From Massilia norwichensis (GTDB lineage: Bacteria; Pseudomonadota; Gammaproteobacteria; Burkholderiales; Burkholderiaceae_D): a stretch of DNA of 64,000 nt. Under the pieces are notes generated by a model. It did no database searches. It saw only the letters and a list, made by a program, of their open reading frames with translations, and had not been told where the DNA came from. How positions within the stretch are numbered: position 1 is the first letter of the stretch; every line of letters begins with the position of its first letter. The position numbers and the translations under genes are program-made. The stretch spans positions 62,001 to 126,000 of the forward strand of contig NZ_JANUGX010000006.1 of assembly GCF_024753245.1 (NCBI RefSeq), given 5' to 3'. Of the stretch, positions 1 to 8,734 are shown piece by piece.

Positions 1-122
1 CGGCCAGCGAATGGCGCGAGTGGTAAGCCGCACGGCCGGCATCGTGTGACATTTCGCGGGTTTTTCTCTTGTTGCCATCTGGTACGCTTGCGGCACTCGC
101 AACCGTTTCAGACAAGGACCTC

Positions 123-1721
123 ATGGTAATCAAGAAAGGATGGGCAATCGCTTCCCTGTGCGCGCTCGGCAGCACGATCGCCTCCGCCACCGAAGCGCCG
201 ATCCAGAGCGTGACGCTGTATCCCGGCAGCGCGACGGTCGAACGCGCGGTCGAGATCGCGCCCGGCATGACCCAGGTCGAGATCACCGGCCTGCTCGCCA
301 ACTTCAATACCGACACCATCCGCCTGCAGGCCGACCCCGGCATCCAGATCGGCCAGGTGCTCACGCGCGACCGCACGAATGCGGACAGCCCGAGCCCGCG
401 CGAAGCGGAACTCGAAGCGAAGATCCTGGCGCTGCAGGACCAGATCGCCGCCATCGAGGTCGATGCCAAGTCGGCCCAGACCGCCCAGGCCTGGCTCGAG
501 CACCTGGGCAGCGGCGACGGCGCGCTGCGCCCCGCCCCCAGCGATCCGAAGACTTTGCTGGGCACCGTCGACGCCATCCGCAAAGGCAGCGGCGATGCCC
601 TCGAACGCATCCGCAACGACGACATCAAGAAGCGTGCGCTGGCCAGGCAGCTCGACGCCCTGAAGCGCGACCTCGGCAAGCTGCAGGCGAACACGCGCGA
701 CAGCCGCAGCATCACGGTCCACCTGGCCGCGAAGCAGGCCGGCCGCCTGGTCCTGAGCTACCAGGTCAACCGCGCAGGCTGGAAACCGGCCTACCGCGCC
801 GCCCTCGATTCGAATGCCTCCACCGTGGCCCTGGAGCGGCTGGCGACGATCTCGCAGAAGACCGGCGAGGACTGGAGCCGGGTCAAACTGACCTTGTCGA
901 CCGGGCAGCCGACGCTGTCCGTGTATCCGCCGAACCCGCAGCCGTGGTTGCTGAACTACCGGCCGCCGGTGGAACGCGCGACCTTGCAGTACGCGCCGCC
1001 CCCGCCCGCCGCCCCGGCAGCGCCGGCGCCCTTATTCGCGCGTGCCGCCAGGAACAGCGAGGACGACGATTACGTGGCACCGGTGCTGCAGACCCAGGGT
1101 AACTTCAGCACCGAGTACCAGGTCCCGGCACGGGTCGACCTGGCGGCGGACGGGCGTGAGATTTCGGTCGGGCTGACGAAACAGTCGCTGCAGGTGAAAC
1201 AGCGCGTGCAGATCTCGCCGCGCACCAGCAGGGACCTGGCGGTGCTGACCGCCGAGACGCCGCGGCCCGAAGGGGTCTGGCTGCCGGGCCAGGTGCAGCT
1301 GCAGCGCGACGGTTCGTATGTGGGCGCGCTGTACTGGGATCCGCAGGCGAAGGACCGCTTCGAGTTCGCCTTCGGGCGCGATCCGCTGGTCCGCGTCGCG
1401 GTCGAGCACCGCAACGAGCAGTCCGGCCAGACGGGCCTGTTCAAGCGCGACAACCAGCGCCGCGTCGACGACAGCTATGTGGTGACGAGCTTCCACCGCC
1501 AGCCGGTCGAGATCCTGGTGCTGGAACCGACCCCGGTCAGCCAGTCGGACAAGGTCGAGGTGAAGGCGACCCTGGTGCCGGAACCCAGCGTGAAGGATTG
1601 GGATCAGCGGCGCGGCCTGGTCGGCTGGGAACGCACGCTCAAATCCAACGAGACGGCGCGCTTCAACGTCGGCTACGTGATCGACTATCCGAAAGAAGGC
1701 AACGTGCTCGGGCTGCCATGA
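123..1721 (+). CDS. DUF4139 domain secreted protein (MuiA-like)
   Basis: The 532-residue product has a signal peptide (KKGWAIASLCALGSTIASA), an N-terminal DUF4140-like part, a charged helical segment near residues 95-215, and a C-terminal DUF4139-type beta-rich region. A proline-rich linker lies near residue 300. Proteins of this architecture are called mucoidy inhibitor A-like; their biochemical role is unknown and they are exported. I chose the ATG at 123 because an AGGA precedes it by a few bases and it opens directly into the signal peptide. An in-frame ATG at 69 would add a non-signal extension. The gene stands alone, 108 bases before the next start. Family assignment is from overall pattern. 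Confidence 0.8.
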   Translation: MVIKKGWAIASLCALGSTIASATEAPIQSVTLYPGSATVERAVEIAPGMTQVEITGLLANFNTDTIRLQADPGIQIGQVLTRDRTNADSPSPREAELEAKILALQDQIAAIEVDAKSAQTAQAWLEHLGSGDGALRPAPSDPKTLLGTVDAIRKGSGDALERIRNDDIKKRALARQLDALKRDLGKLQANTRDSRSITVHLAAKQAGRLVLSYQVNRAGWKPAYRAALDSNASTVALERLATISQKTGEDWSRVKLTLSTGQPTLSVYPPNPQPWLLNYRPPVERATLQYAPPPPAAPAAPAPLFARAARNSEDDDYVAPVLQTQGNFSTEYQVPARVDLAADGREISVGLTKQSLQVKQRVQISPRTSRDLAVLTAETPRPEGVWLPGQVQLQRDGSYVGALYWDPQAKDRFEFAFGRDPLVRVAVEHRNEQSGQTGLFKRDNQRRVDDSYVVTSFHRQPVEILVLEPTPVSQSDKVEVKATLVPEPSVKDWDQRRGLVGWERTLKSNETARFNVGYVIDYPKEGNVLGLP

Positions 1722-1829
1722 AGCACATGTTCACATCGGCGAGCGCTTTTCGCCGATGTGAGAAAGTGTGATTATTTCTTTTGGTTAAACTGTCACAATG
1801 ACGGGGTTGCCGTTTGCCAGAGCCTCGCC

Positions 1830-2969
1830 ATGCCCTTCCCGTCCCTCGCCGACATCGACGCGCTGACCGGCGAGTTCGCGTCACGCAAGAGCGAAGCCGC
1901 GTTTCTCCAGCACAGGCAAACACAGATCCAGCCCCTGCTCGGCTTCACCCTGGTCTTCTGTACGCTGTTCTATCTGGCGTTTGCGCTCACCGACCTGGCC
2001 GCGCTCGGATTCGGCACGGATTTCCTGTCGCTGCTGGCCGCGCGCATGCTGGTCGCGCTCACGGCCGGCAGCTGCGCGTGGCTGGCTTACCGGCGCCGCC
2101 TGAGGGTACGCGCGCTCCGGCTGGCCGCTTCGCTGTCGGAAGCGGTGGCGCTGGGCTGCTTCATGCTCGTCGCCACCCTGCGCCCGGCCGAATTCCACTG
2201 GCATGCGATGTCGCTGGCAATCATGCTGATCGTGGTCTACCTGTACATCCCGAACAGTTTCGTCAACGCGGCGCTGCTGGCATTCGCGTCGACCGCCATC
2301 CTCCTCGTGCTCGCGCTGCGCCTGGGCCGGATGAGCCACGCCGACGTGATCACGATGAGCATGCTGCTGGTGCTCGCCAACGCCTTCGGCGCACTGGCGG
2401 CGCGGCGCTTCAACCGCGTCTCGCGCGAGGAATACCGTGCCCAGATCGAGCTGCAGCATGCGGCCGAGCGCGACCACCTGACCGGTTGCCACAACCGGCG
2501 CTACCTGCACGACAGCCTGATGCGGACCGGGACGCGGCATGCCGGCCTGTGCGTGGTCCTGTGCGACATCGACAACTTCAAACGCATCAACGACACCTGG
2601 GGCCATGCCGACGGCGACGAAGTCATCCGCAGCTTTGCGCGCCTGCTCGGCGCCATGACGCGCGACGGGGTGGACAGCGTGATCCGCTACGGCGGCGAGG
2701 AATTCCTCGCGATCCTGCCCGCGACCTCGCTCGAAGAAGGCATCGCCTTCGCCGAGCGCCTGCGCACGCGCTTTGCCGCCAGCGCCACCCCGTCGGCCGA
2801 CGGGCGCGACAGCATCCTCACCACCGCCAGTTTCGGCGTGGCCGCCGCCGGCATGCGCGGCGACGGTGCGGCGCCGCTGCTGCAGGACCTGATCTCGGCT
2901 GCGGACAAGCTGATGTACGAAGCCAAGCGCAGCGGCCGCGATTGCGTACGCGCCATGCACCTGGCTTGA
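1830..2969 (+). CDS. Membrane-anchored diguanylate cyclase (GGDEF)
   Basis: This protein makes cyclic di-GMP from two GTP. About six hydrophobic segments fill residues 35-195 and form a sensory membrane domain. A cytoplasmic GGDEF domain follows, with the DHLTGCHNRRYL entry motif near residue 215, the metal-binding CDIDNFKRINDTWGHADGD segment, and GGEEF at about 288-292, so it should be catalytically active. I see no RxxD inhibitory site in the correct register before GGEEF. The start at 1830 (MPFPSLADID) gives 379 residues; an earlier in-frame ATG at 1758 is possible. A terminator hairpin lies just downstream. Confidence 0.9.
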   Translation: MPFPSLADIDALTGEFASRKSEAAFLQHRQTQIQPLLGFTLVFCTLFYLAFALTDLAALGFGTDFLSLLAARMLVALTAGSCAWLAYRRRLRVRALRLAASLSEAVALGCFMLVATLRPAEFHWHAMSLAIMLIVVYLYIPNSFVNAALLAFASTAILLVLALRLGRMSHADVITMSMLLVLANAFGALAARRFNRVSREEYRAQIELQHAAERDHLTGCHNRRYLHDSLMRTGTRHAGLCVVLCDIDNFKRINDTWGHADGDEVIRSFARLLGAMTRDGVDSVIRYGGEEFLAILPATSLEEGIAFAERLRTRFAASATPSADGRDSILTTASFGVAAAGMRGDGAAPLLQDLISAADKLMYEAKRSGRDCVRAMHLA

Positions 2970-2983
2970 AGGGGAAGACGGAC

Positions 2984-3013
2984 AAAAAAAGACGGCTCCT
3001 CGAAAGGAGCCGT
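2984..3013 (-). terminator. Intrinsic terminator of the terD operon
   Basis: Bases 2992-2999 pair perfectly with 3006-3013 around a six-base TCGAAA loop. Read on the minus strand, the hairpin is followed by seven T residues (the A run at 2984-2990), as expected for a rho-independent terminator of the TerD operon. On the plus strand it is followed only by a short TAAAA, so it may also slow readthrough from the diguanylate cyclase gene. Confidence 0.85.
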
Positions 3014-3072
3014 TAAAAGAACCCGGACGCCAAGCCGCCCGGGCCGGGAACTACTGGAGACGGGTGATGCGA

Positions 3073-3657
3073 TTACAGGTGCGGCGTCATCAGCGGCATC
3101 AGGTCGTCGAAGGTACGGCCGCTGCCGTTCTCGCCGATCGCATGCATCTTCCATTCGCCGTTATGGCGGTACAGCTTGGCCATGATCTGGGCCGTGTGCG
3201 AGCCCTGCACCGACAGGTCGTAGCGTGCGATCTCCTTGCCGTTGTTGGTGTCGAAGATGCGGCAGAAGGCGTTCTCCACGGTCGAGAAGTTCTGGCCGGT
3301 GAAGCTGTTCACGGTGAACACCAGCGACTTCACGCCGGGCGGCACGCTGCGCAGGTCGACGATGATCTGCTCGTCGTCGCCGTCGCCGGCGCCGGTGCGG
3401 TTGTCGCCGGTGTGCACGATGCTGCCGTCCTTGCTCTTCAGCTGGCGGAACCAGACCACGTCGACCGGGCGGTTCGATTCGTCGAACATCACCACCGACG
3501 CATCCAGGTCGACCGGCTGGCCGGCGCCGCCGCCGAAGCCGAAGAAGCCCTTGCTCTTGGCGACGTCCCAGCCCAGGCCCATCGTGACGCGCGACAGTGC
3601 GCCGCCGGCTTCCTTCTCGAGCGAGATCTTCTGCCCTTTTTGCAGGTTGACTGCCAT
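3073..3657 (-). CDS. terD: TerD family protein (distal copy)
   Basis: A 194-residue TerD-domain protein, the usual length for TerD/TerZ/CABP. It starts MAVNLQKGQKISLEKE. It carries the family signature [20 protein letters not shown], an acidic loop which in TerD proteins binds calcium, followed by LRSVPPGVKSLVFTVNSF. TerD proteins are cytoplasmic and act with TerC-type membrane proteins in stress, metal and tellurite tolerance; the molecular role is not settled. A Gly-rich stretch (GFFGFGGGAG) near residue 38 is absent from the paralogue upstream. An AAGGAG ribosome site precedes the ATG. It is the last gene of the operon, 32 bases after the AIM24-like gene and just before a terminator. Confidence 0.9.
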   Translation of the reverse strand: MAVNLQKGQKISLEKEAGGALSRVTMGLGWDVAKSKGFFGFGGGAGQPVDLDASVVMFDESNRPVDVVWFRQLKSKDGSIVHTGDNRTGAGDGDDEQIIVDLRSVPPGVKSLVFTVNSFTGQNFSTVENAFCRIFDTNNGKEIARYDLSVQGSHTAQIMAKLYRHNGEWKMHAIGENGSGRTFDDLMPLMTPHL

Positions 3658-3689
3658 GTCCTTACTCCTTCTTTGTAGGTTGAATCCGT

Positions 3690-4388
3690 TCAGCGTGCCG
3701 GCGTCTGCATCCAGGCTTTGAATGCGGCGCGGTTGCGCGAACAGACGTAAATCTTGCCGCGACCGGAAAAGCGCAGGACGATGCCTTCGCCGCTGGTCTG
3801 GCTGTTGATCAGGTTGCCCAGGAAGCCGCTGCTCTGGCCGGTCGTCACCGAGACTTCGTAGTGCAAGGTCGAGTCCCAGGCCACGACGTGCGAGTTGTCG
3901 ATGATCGCGTCCTTGCCCGGCTCGACCTCCAGCATGCTCATCGAACCGAAGCCCGACACCACCACCTGTCCACTGCCCTGGGTTTCAGTGACGAAGAAGC
4001 CGCCGCTGCCCGCGAACAGGGCGTTGCCGACGCCCTGGGTGCGCACCTTCAGGTCCACGCCCGAGCTGGCGGCGACGAAAGCGCCGTCGCTGATGATGTA
4101 CTGGCTGCCCGGGCCGCAGTCGACGATCTGCATCGCGCCCGGCAGGGTCGGCGACAGCAGGCAGTCGCCGTCGCCGCGGGCGGCTTCGATGTGCTGCTGG
4201 AAGAAGGACTCGCCGTTGGCGAAGGTGCGCATCAGCGCGCTGCCCAGGCCACCGCGCATCTTGCCCTTCAGGTCGAGCGTCGATTCCATCATGACCATCG
4301 CGTCGGATTCGCAGTAGATGGTCTCGCCGTGGCGCATGGACACGTGCAGGAAGGGATCGACGTCACCGGTAACGGTAAATTTAGGCAT
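3690..4388 (-). CDS. AIM24 / TIGR00266 family protein
   Basis: A 232-residue protein of the AIM24-like (TIGR00266) family, recognised from the start MPKFTVTGDVDPFLHVSMRHGETIYCESDAM (quoted in part), the glycine-rich GKMRGGLGSALMR, and repeated short beta segments that predict a tryptophan-RNA-binding-attenuator-like jelly-roll fold. No signal peptide or membrane helix is visible. Function is unknown; members often neighbour TerD and other stress proteins. It sits between two terD genes with an AAGGAA ribosome site and gaps of 70 and 32 bases, so it is almost certainly co-transcribed and likely works with them. Confidence 0.85.
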   Translation of the reverse strand: MPKFTVTGDVDPFLHVSMRHGETIYCESDAMVMMESTLDLKGKMRGGLGSALMRTFANGESFFQQHIEAARGDGDCLLSPTLPGAMQIVDCGPGSQYIISDGAFVAASSGVDLKVRTQGVGNALFAGSGGFFVTETQGSGQVVVSGFGSMSMLEVEPGKDAIIDNSHVVAWDSTLHYEVSVTTGQSSGFLGNLINSQTSGEGIVLRFSGRGKIYVCSRNRAAFKAWMQTPAR

Positions 4389-4458
4389 AACTTGGCTTCC
4401 TTTTGTTTTGGTGTTACCGCCCCACCCGCGGACAAGGGTGAGGCGGCTGGATCGATGC

Positions 4459-5034
4459 TTAGACGTTCACGCCGTAGTTCTTGGCGAGGGGGCCCAGACC
4501 GCCGTTGAAGCCCTGGCCCACCGCGCGGAACTTCCAGTCCGCGCCATTACGATATACCTCGCCGAAGATCATGGCCGATTCGGTAGAGCCGTCTTCCGAC
4601 AGGTCGTAGCGGGCGACTTCGGTGTCGTTGGCTTCGTTCACGCAGCGGATGAAGGCCTTGCCCACCATGCCGAAGTTCTGGCGGCGGGTATCGCCGTCGT
4701 GGATGGTCACGGCCAGCACCACGCGGTCGACGTCGGCCGGTACCTTGCTCAGGTCGATGCTGATGCTCTCGTCATCGCCTTCGCCGGCGCCGGTGCGGTT
4801 GTCGCCCGAGTGGACGATCGAACCGTCGGCCGACTTGGCGTTGTTGTAGAAGATGAAGTCGGCATCCGAGCGTACTTTGCCCGATTGGTTCAGCAGGAAC
4901 GCGACACCGTCCAGGTCGAACGCAGCGCCATCGGTGGCGCGCACGTCCCAGCCCAGGCCCAGCTTCAGGCGGGTCAGGCCCGGTGCTTCTTTCGACAGGT
5001 TGACGTTACCGCCTTTTTGCAGACTGATTGCCAT
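4459..5034 (-). CDS. terD: TerD family protein (proximal copy)
   Basis: A 191-residue TerD-domain protein starting [20 protein letters not shown]. It has the calcium-binding signature [20 protein letters not shown] and the typical VRFAVGQ-like C-terminal region ([22 protein letters not shown]). The start at 5034 is favoured over an in-frame ATG 27 bases earlier because AAGGAG lies six bases before it. It is closer to canonical TerD than the second copy at 3073-3657. Second gene of the operon, 106 bases after the DUF475 gene, with a stem-loop in that gap. Confidence 0.92.
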   Translation of the reverse strand: MAISLQKGGNVNLSKEAPGLTRLKLGLGWDVRATDGAAFDLDGVAFLLNQSGKVRSDADFIFYNNAKSADGSIVHSGDNRTGAGEGDDESISIDLSKVPADVDRVVLAVTIHDGDTRRQNFGMVGKAFIRCVNEANDTEVARYDLSEDGSTESAMIFGEVYRNGADWKFRAVGQGFNGGLGPLAKNYGVNV

Positions 5035-5111
5035 TTGAGACTCCTTGTTTTGGTTGAACACCTTCGGTACTGCTGCAGCGAACTGGTGTTCTGCCGTTCG
5101 CCGCAGATTCT

Positions 5112-5138
5112 TGGCGTGGGCACGGCGTGCCCACCCTA
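5112..5138 (-). repeat. Stem-loop between DUF475 and terD genes
   Basis: An eight-base perfect inverted repeat (GTGGGCAC, three-base loop, GTGCCCAC at 5116-5134) lies within the 106-base spacer of the operon. It lacks a following T run, so it is not a typical terminator. It resembles short GC-rich repeats that recur in related genomes, and could act as an mRNA processing or attenuation element. Only one copy is seen in this window. Confidence 0.6.
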
Positions 5139-5140
5139 CG

Positions 5141-6211
5141 TCACTGAATTTCTGCTACTTCCTTGTGGCCCGCGCCCATCGCTTCCATACGCTTGCGGTA
5201 GCGGATCGAGCTCCACACCGAGGCGGCGATGAAGGCCACGCCAGCCAGGCCGGTCACCAGTTCGGGCACGTGGTACTTCATGCTTGCCAACATGATCGCG
5301 GCCAGGATACCGATCGCGTAGTGGGCGCCGTGCTCCAGGTAGACGAATTCATCGAGCGTGCCCTTTTCCACCAGGTAGACCGTCATCGAACGCACGAACA
5401 TCGCACCGATCGCCAGGCCCAGCATGATGATCACGACGTCGTTGGTGATCGCGAAGGCGCCGATCACGCCGTCGAAGCTGAACGATGCATCCAGCACTTC
5501 CAGGTACAGGAAGCCGCCGATACCGCCGCGCTTGACCATGTCGCCGACCTCGCCGCCACCCTCTTCCGACTTCTCGAGCATGTTCGACAGCACATCCACG
5601 CCGACGTAGACCAGGATGCCCCACAGGCCGGACATCAGCACCACCATCTTCTGGGCTTCGGTCACCAGCGCCAGGCTGGCCATCAGGACGCCGATCGCGA
5701 TCATCACCGAGATCGAAGACACCTTGCCGAGCGAACCGAGCTTCTCTTCGAAGTGGCCCAGCCAGTGGTGTTCCTTCTCGTCGTCGAACAGGAAGTTCAG
5801 GAACACCAGCAGCAGGAACATGCCGCCGAAAGCCGCCACCTCAGCGTGGTGGTTGGTCAGGTGCATCGAGTACTCTTTCGGGTTCTCCAGCGCCATCCGC
5901 CAGACGTCGCCCATGCCCAGGTCGGCCGCCACCGCCACGATCACCAGCGGGAACAGCAGGCGCATGCCGAACACGGCGATGATGATGCCCACGCCCAGGA
6001 ACAGCTTTTTCCAGAACGCGTCCCAGGTCTTCAGGACCGAGGCGTTCACCACCGCGTTATCGAAGGACAGCGACACTTCCATCACGGCCAGGATCGCGGC
6101 GACGCCCATCGCCGTCAGCGCGGTTGCCCATCCGCCGTGCGTGTAGCCCCACCACGCCGAGCCGATCAGGCACAGCGCGGTGACAAAAAATGACACCCTG
6201 AAATGCTTCAT
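5141..6211 (-). CDS. DUF475 integral membrane protein (TerC-like)
   Basis: A 356-residue polytopic membrane protein with about nine hydrophobic segments. The acidic motifs [17 protein letters not shown] near residue 44 and [20 protein letters not shown] near residue 240 are the duplicated (E)-x-SFDN/SFDG hallmarks of the TerC superfamily, here of the DUF475 branch. TerC-type proteins are proposed to move or sense metal ions with TerD partners; the two downstream TerD proteins support that here. First gene of the minus-strand operon, with AAGGGG before the ATG, and divergent from an NhaR-like regulator across 122 bases. Confidence 0.88.
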   Translation of the reverse strand: MKHFRVSFFVTALCLIGSAWWGYTHGGWATALTAMGVAAILAVMEVSLSFDNAVVNASVLKTWDAFWKKLFLGVGIIIAVFGMRLLFPLVIVAVAADLGMGDVWRMALENPKEYSMHLTNHHAEVAAFGGMFLLLVFLNFLFDDEKEHHWLGHFEEKLGSLGKVSSISVMIAIGVLMASLALVTEAQKMVVLMSGLWGILVYVGVDVLSNMLEKSEEGGGEVGDMVKRGGIGGFLYLEVLDASFSFDGVIGAFAITNDVVIIMLGLAIGAMFVRSMTVYLVEKGTLDEFVYLEHGAHYAIGILAAIMLASMKYHVPELVTGLAGVAFIAASVWSSIRYRKRMEAMGAGHKEVAEIQ

Positions 6212-6281
6212 CTTGGTTTCCCCTTGTTGTGTTTCGTTATTGACTTAGCGCAGTGTAGAGAGGTGACGAGAAAGGAAAAAG

Positions 6282-6306
6282 CGAAGATAATGAGAGAATT
6301 ACTTCG
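6282..6306. promoter_or_regulatory. Dyad in the divergent nhaR-like / DUF475 region
   Basis: An inverted repeat CGAAG(a)TAAT, six bases, ATTACTTCG spans 6282-6306 with one bulged base. It lies 28 bases before the LysR-type start and about 70 bases before the DUF475 start. LysR regulators usually bind such interrupted dyads in a shared divergent promoter, so this is a candidate operator. No matching -35/-10 pair could be placed with confidence. Confidence 0.45.
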
Positions 6307-6333
6307 ATAAAACCTGAGACACTCATCCACACC

Positions 6334-7251
6334 ATGAAAAGCGACCTGAATTACCGCCACCTTTATTACTTCTGGGTGGTCGCCAAGGAAGGCGGCATCA
6401 CGCGCGCCGCCGAGCGCCTGAGCCTGGCTGTGCAGACCGTCAGTTCGCAACTGACCCTGCTGGAGCAATCGCTGGGCAAGGCCCTGTTCTCGCAGCAGGG
6501 CCGGCGCCTGGTGCTGACCGAGGCCGGGCGGGTGGCGATGAACTACGCCGACCAGATCTTCCTGCTGGGCCTGCAGATGCAGGAAGCGGTGAGCGAGGCG
6601 GACAGCGGCCGCATCCGGCTCTCGGTCGGCATCTCGGACTCGCTGCCCAAGCTGTCGGCCTACCGCATGCTCGAGCAGGCGATGAAGATCGACAAGAAGG
6701 TGCGCCTGGTCTGCTACGAAGACCAGTTCGAGGCGCTGCTGGCCGACCTCGCCCTGCACAAGCTGGACGTGGTGCTGACCGACCGCGAAGTGCAGCCGGG
6801 CAGCGCGCTGAAGGTGTTCAGCCACCAGTTGTTCGAAAGCGAGATGCTGGTCGTGGGCGTACCCGGACTGGCGGCCGATTACGGAAAAGATTTCCCGAAG
6901 AATCTGAACGGCGCGCCCTTCCTGCTGCCGACGCGTAATAATGCCCTGCGCGGCAAGATCGACGAGTGGTTCCTGCAGGAGAACGTGAAACCCGACGTGG
7001 TCGGCGAGTTCGAAGACAACGCCCTGCTGAGCACCTTCGGACGGCGCGGCCTCGGCCTGTTCTTCGCCCCGGCGGCGCTGGCGGGCGAGATCGAAGCGCA
7101 GTTCGGCGCGGTGCAGGTGGGTGCGGTGCCGGGCGTGCGCGAGCAGTTCTTCGTGATCTCGAACGAACGCAAGATCAAGCACCCCGCGGTCGAAGCCATT
7201 CTCGCGACGGCGGCGGCTGAGCTGTACAATGGTGCCGGCATTGCCCCTTGA
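6334..7251 (+). CDS. nhaR: LysR-type regulator, NhaR-like
   Basis: A 305-residue LysR-family transcriptional regulator. The N-terminal helix-turn-helix begins LNYRHLYYFWVVAKEGGITRAAERL, and the HLYYFW string is the hallmark of the NhaR group (sodium/proton response regulators) rather than generic LysR. The C-terminal effector domain follows from about residue 90. It is transcribed divergently from the DUF475-TerD-AIM24-TerD operon, so it may control that operon; no sodium/proton antiporter gene is in the window. The NhaR label is by sequence resemblance; the ligand here is unknown. Confidence 0.75.
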   Translation: MKSDLNYRHLYYFWVVAKEGGITRAAERLSLAVQTVSSQLTLLEQSLGKALFSQQGRRLVLTEAGRVAMNYADQIFLLGLQMQEAVSEADSGRIRLSVGISDSLPKLSAYRMLEQAMKIDKKVRLVCYEDQFEALLADLALHKLDVVLTDREVQPGSALKVFSHQLFESEMLVVGVPGLAADYGKDFPKNLNGAPFLLPTRNNALRGKIDEWFLQENVKPDVVGEFEDNALLSTFGRRGLGLFFAPAALAGEIEAQFGAVQVGAVPGVREQFFVISNERKIKHPAVEAILATAAAELYNGAGIAP

Positions 7252-7267
7252 TTAACCCTACATTTGT

Positions 7268-8620
7268 ATGCAAAACCTCTTATTCGTCGTTCTGGCCTTG
7301 TTCCTGGTGGCGCTGAACGGCTTCTTCGTGGCAGCCGAATTCGGCATCGTCACCCTCCGCAAAACCCGCGTGCGCGCGATTGCGAAAAGCGGCGGCCTGC
7401 GCGGCCGCATCCTCTACAAAGTCCATAGCCAGCTCGACGCCTACCTGTCGGCCTGCCAGCTCGGCATCACCCTGGCCTCGCTGGGCCTGGGCTGGGTCGG
7501 CGAGCCGGCGTTTGCCCGCATCCTCGAACCGGCCTTCGGCCTGCTCGGCGTCACCAACGAACAGCTGATCCACGGCGTGTCCTTCGTGATCGCGTTCGGC
7601 GTGATCTCCTTCCTGCACATCGTAGTCGGCGAACTGGCGCCGAAGTCGCTGGCGATCCGTACCCCGGAAGTGGTCGGCCTGTGGAGCGCGATCCCCCTGT
7701 ACGGCTTCTACTGGGCGATGTACCCGGCGATCTGGGTGCTGAACGCCAGCGCCAACATGGTGCTGCGGGTTGCCGGCCTGTCCGGCGCCGGCGGCCACGA
7801 GACCCATTACTCGAACGAAGAACTCAAGATGATCCTGCGTACAAACACCAGTACGACAGGCGAGAAGGAAAAGTTCACCCACGACGAGCGCCACATCCTG
7901 GCGCAGTCGCTGGAGTTCGGCGAGCATTCGGTGGCGGACCTGATGCGCCCGATTAACGAGGTGAGCGCGCTGTACGCCAGCCGTTCGCTCGAGCAGAACC
8001 TCGACACGATGCGCCGCAACCGCTTCTCGCGCTACCCCTACTTCGACGAGGAAGGCGAGGAAGTGCTGGGCGTGATCCACCTGAAGGATCTGTTCCTGGC
8101 CGAGCAGTCCGGCAAGGACGTCACCGTGCTGTCCGAATACCTGCGCCCGGTCGAGACCTTCTCGGCGCGCACCCCGGCGATCGAGCTGTTCCGCCGCTTC
8201 CGCACCGGCGCCCCGCACTTCGCGCTGATCGGCGAAAAGGGCAAGCGCCCGGTCGGCTTCATCACGCTGGACAACATGCTCGGCGCCATCGTCGGCGAGA
8301 TCCGCGACGAGTTCCGCATGAACGAGAACGACTGGATGCGCCAGACCGACGGTACCTTCATCGGCAAGGCCAGCCTGCCGATCGTCTCGCTGGAACGCGT
8401 GCTCGGCATCGACATCGACAACGAAGCGATGGGCCTGGACGAGGTGGAATCGGTCGGCGGCCTGCTGATGGCCAAGCTGGGCGACATTCCCAAGCAGGGC
8501 CAGCGCATCGAGTTCCCGCGCTTCGACGTGGTGGTCAAGAAGACCAACGGCCCGCGCATCCTGCTGGTGAAGGTGATTCCGCGCCTCGAGCGCGGCGCCG
8601 ACGAGGACGAGCTGGACTGA
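7268..8620 (+). CDS. CNNM/CBS domain membrane protein (hemolysin family)
   Basis: A 450-residue protein with an N-terminal CNNM (DUF21) membrane domain of about four segments (residues 1-200, start MQNLLFVVLALFLVALNGFF), two CBS domains (about 215-345) and a C-terminal CorC_HlyC domain (about 365-440). Members of this family (YfjD/CorB/PaeA-like) are linked to magnesium or divalent cation efflux and polyamine tolerance; older 'hemolysin' naming is misleading. It starts 16 bases after the LysR gene on the same strand, so readthrough from that gene is possible. Confidence 0.88.
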   Translation: MQNLLFVVLALFLVALNGFFVAAEFGIVTLRKTRVRAIAKSGGLRGRILYKVHSQLDAYLSACQLGITLASLGLGWVGEPAFARILEPAFGLLGVTNEQLIHGVSFVIAFGVISFLHIVVGELAPKSLAIRTPEVVGLWSAIPLYGFYWAMYPAIWVLNASANMVLRVAGLSGAGGHETHYSNEELKMILRTNTSTTGEKEKFTHDERHILAQSLEFGEHSVADLMRPINEVSALYASRSLEQNLDTMRRNRFSRYPYFDEEGEEVLGVIHLKDLFLAEQSGKDVTVLSEYLRPVETFSARTPAIELFRRFRTGAPHFALIGEKGKRPVGFITLDNMLGAIVGEIRDEFRMNENDWMRQTDGTFIGKASLPIVSLERVLGIDIDNEAMGLDEVESVGGLLMAKLGDIPKQGQRIEFPRFDVVVKKTNGPRILLVKVIPRLERGADEDELD

Positions 8621-8734
8621 TCGAGCCCGATCCCGCTGCGCTGCGTTGCGCATTTGCCGCAGCGCGGCGGGATCCCGGCAGACAGGCGTGGTAAAGCGTG
8701 GCATCATCCGGGGTTTTTCCCACCGGCAATTCCG

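Noticed and set aside
3073..6211. Naming the operon a tellurite-resistance determinant
   Set aside because: TerA, TerB and TerZ/TerE-style full sets are missing and most chromosomal TerC/TerD relatives do not give tellurite resistance. Stress operon is safer.
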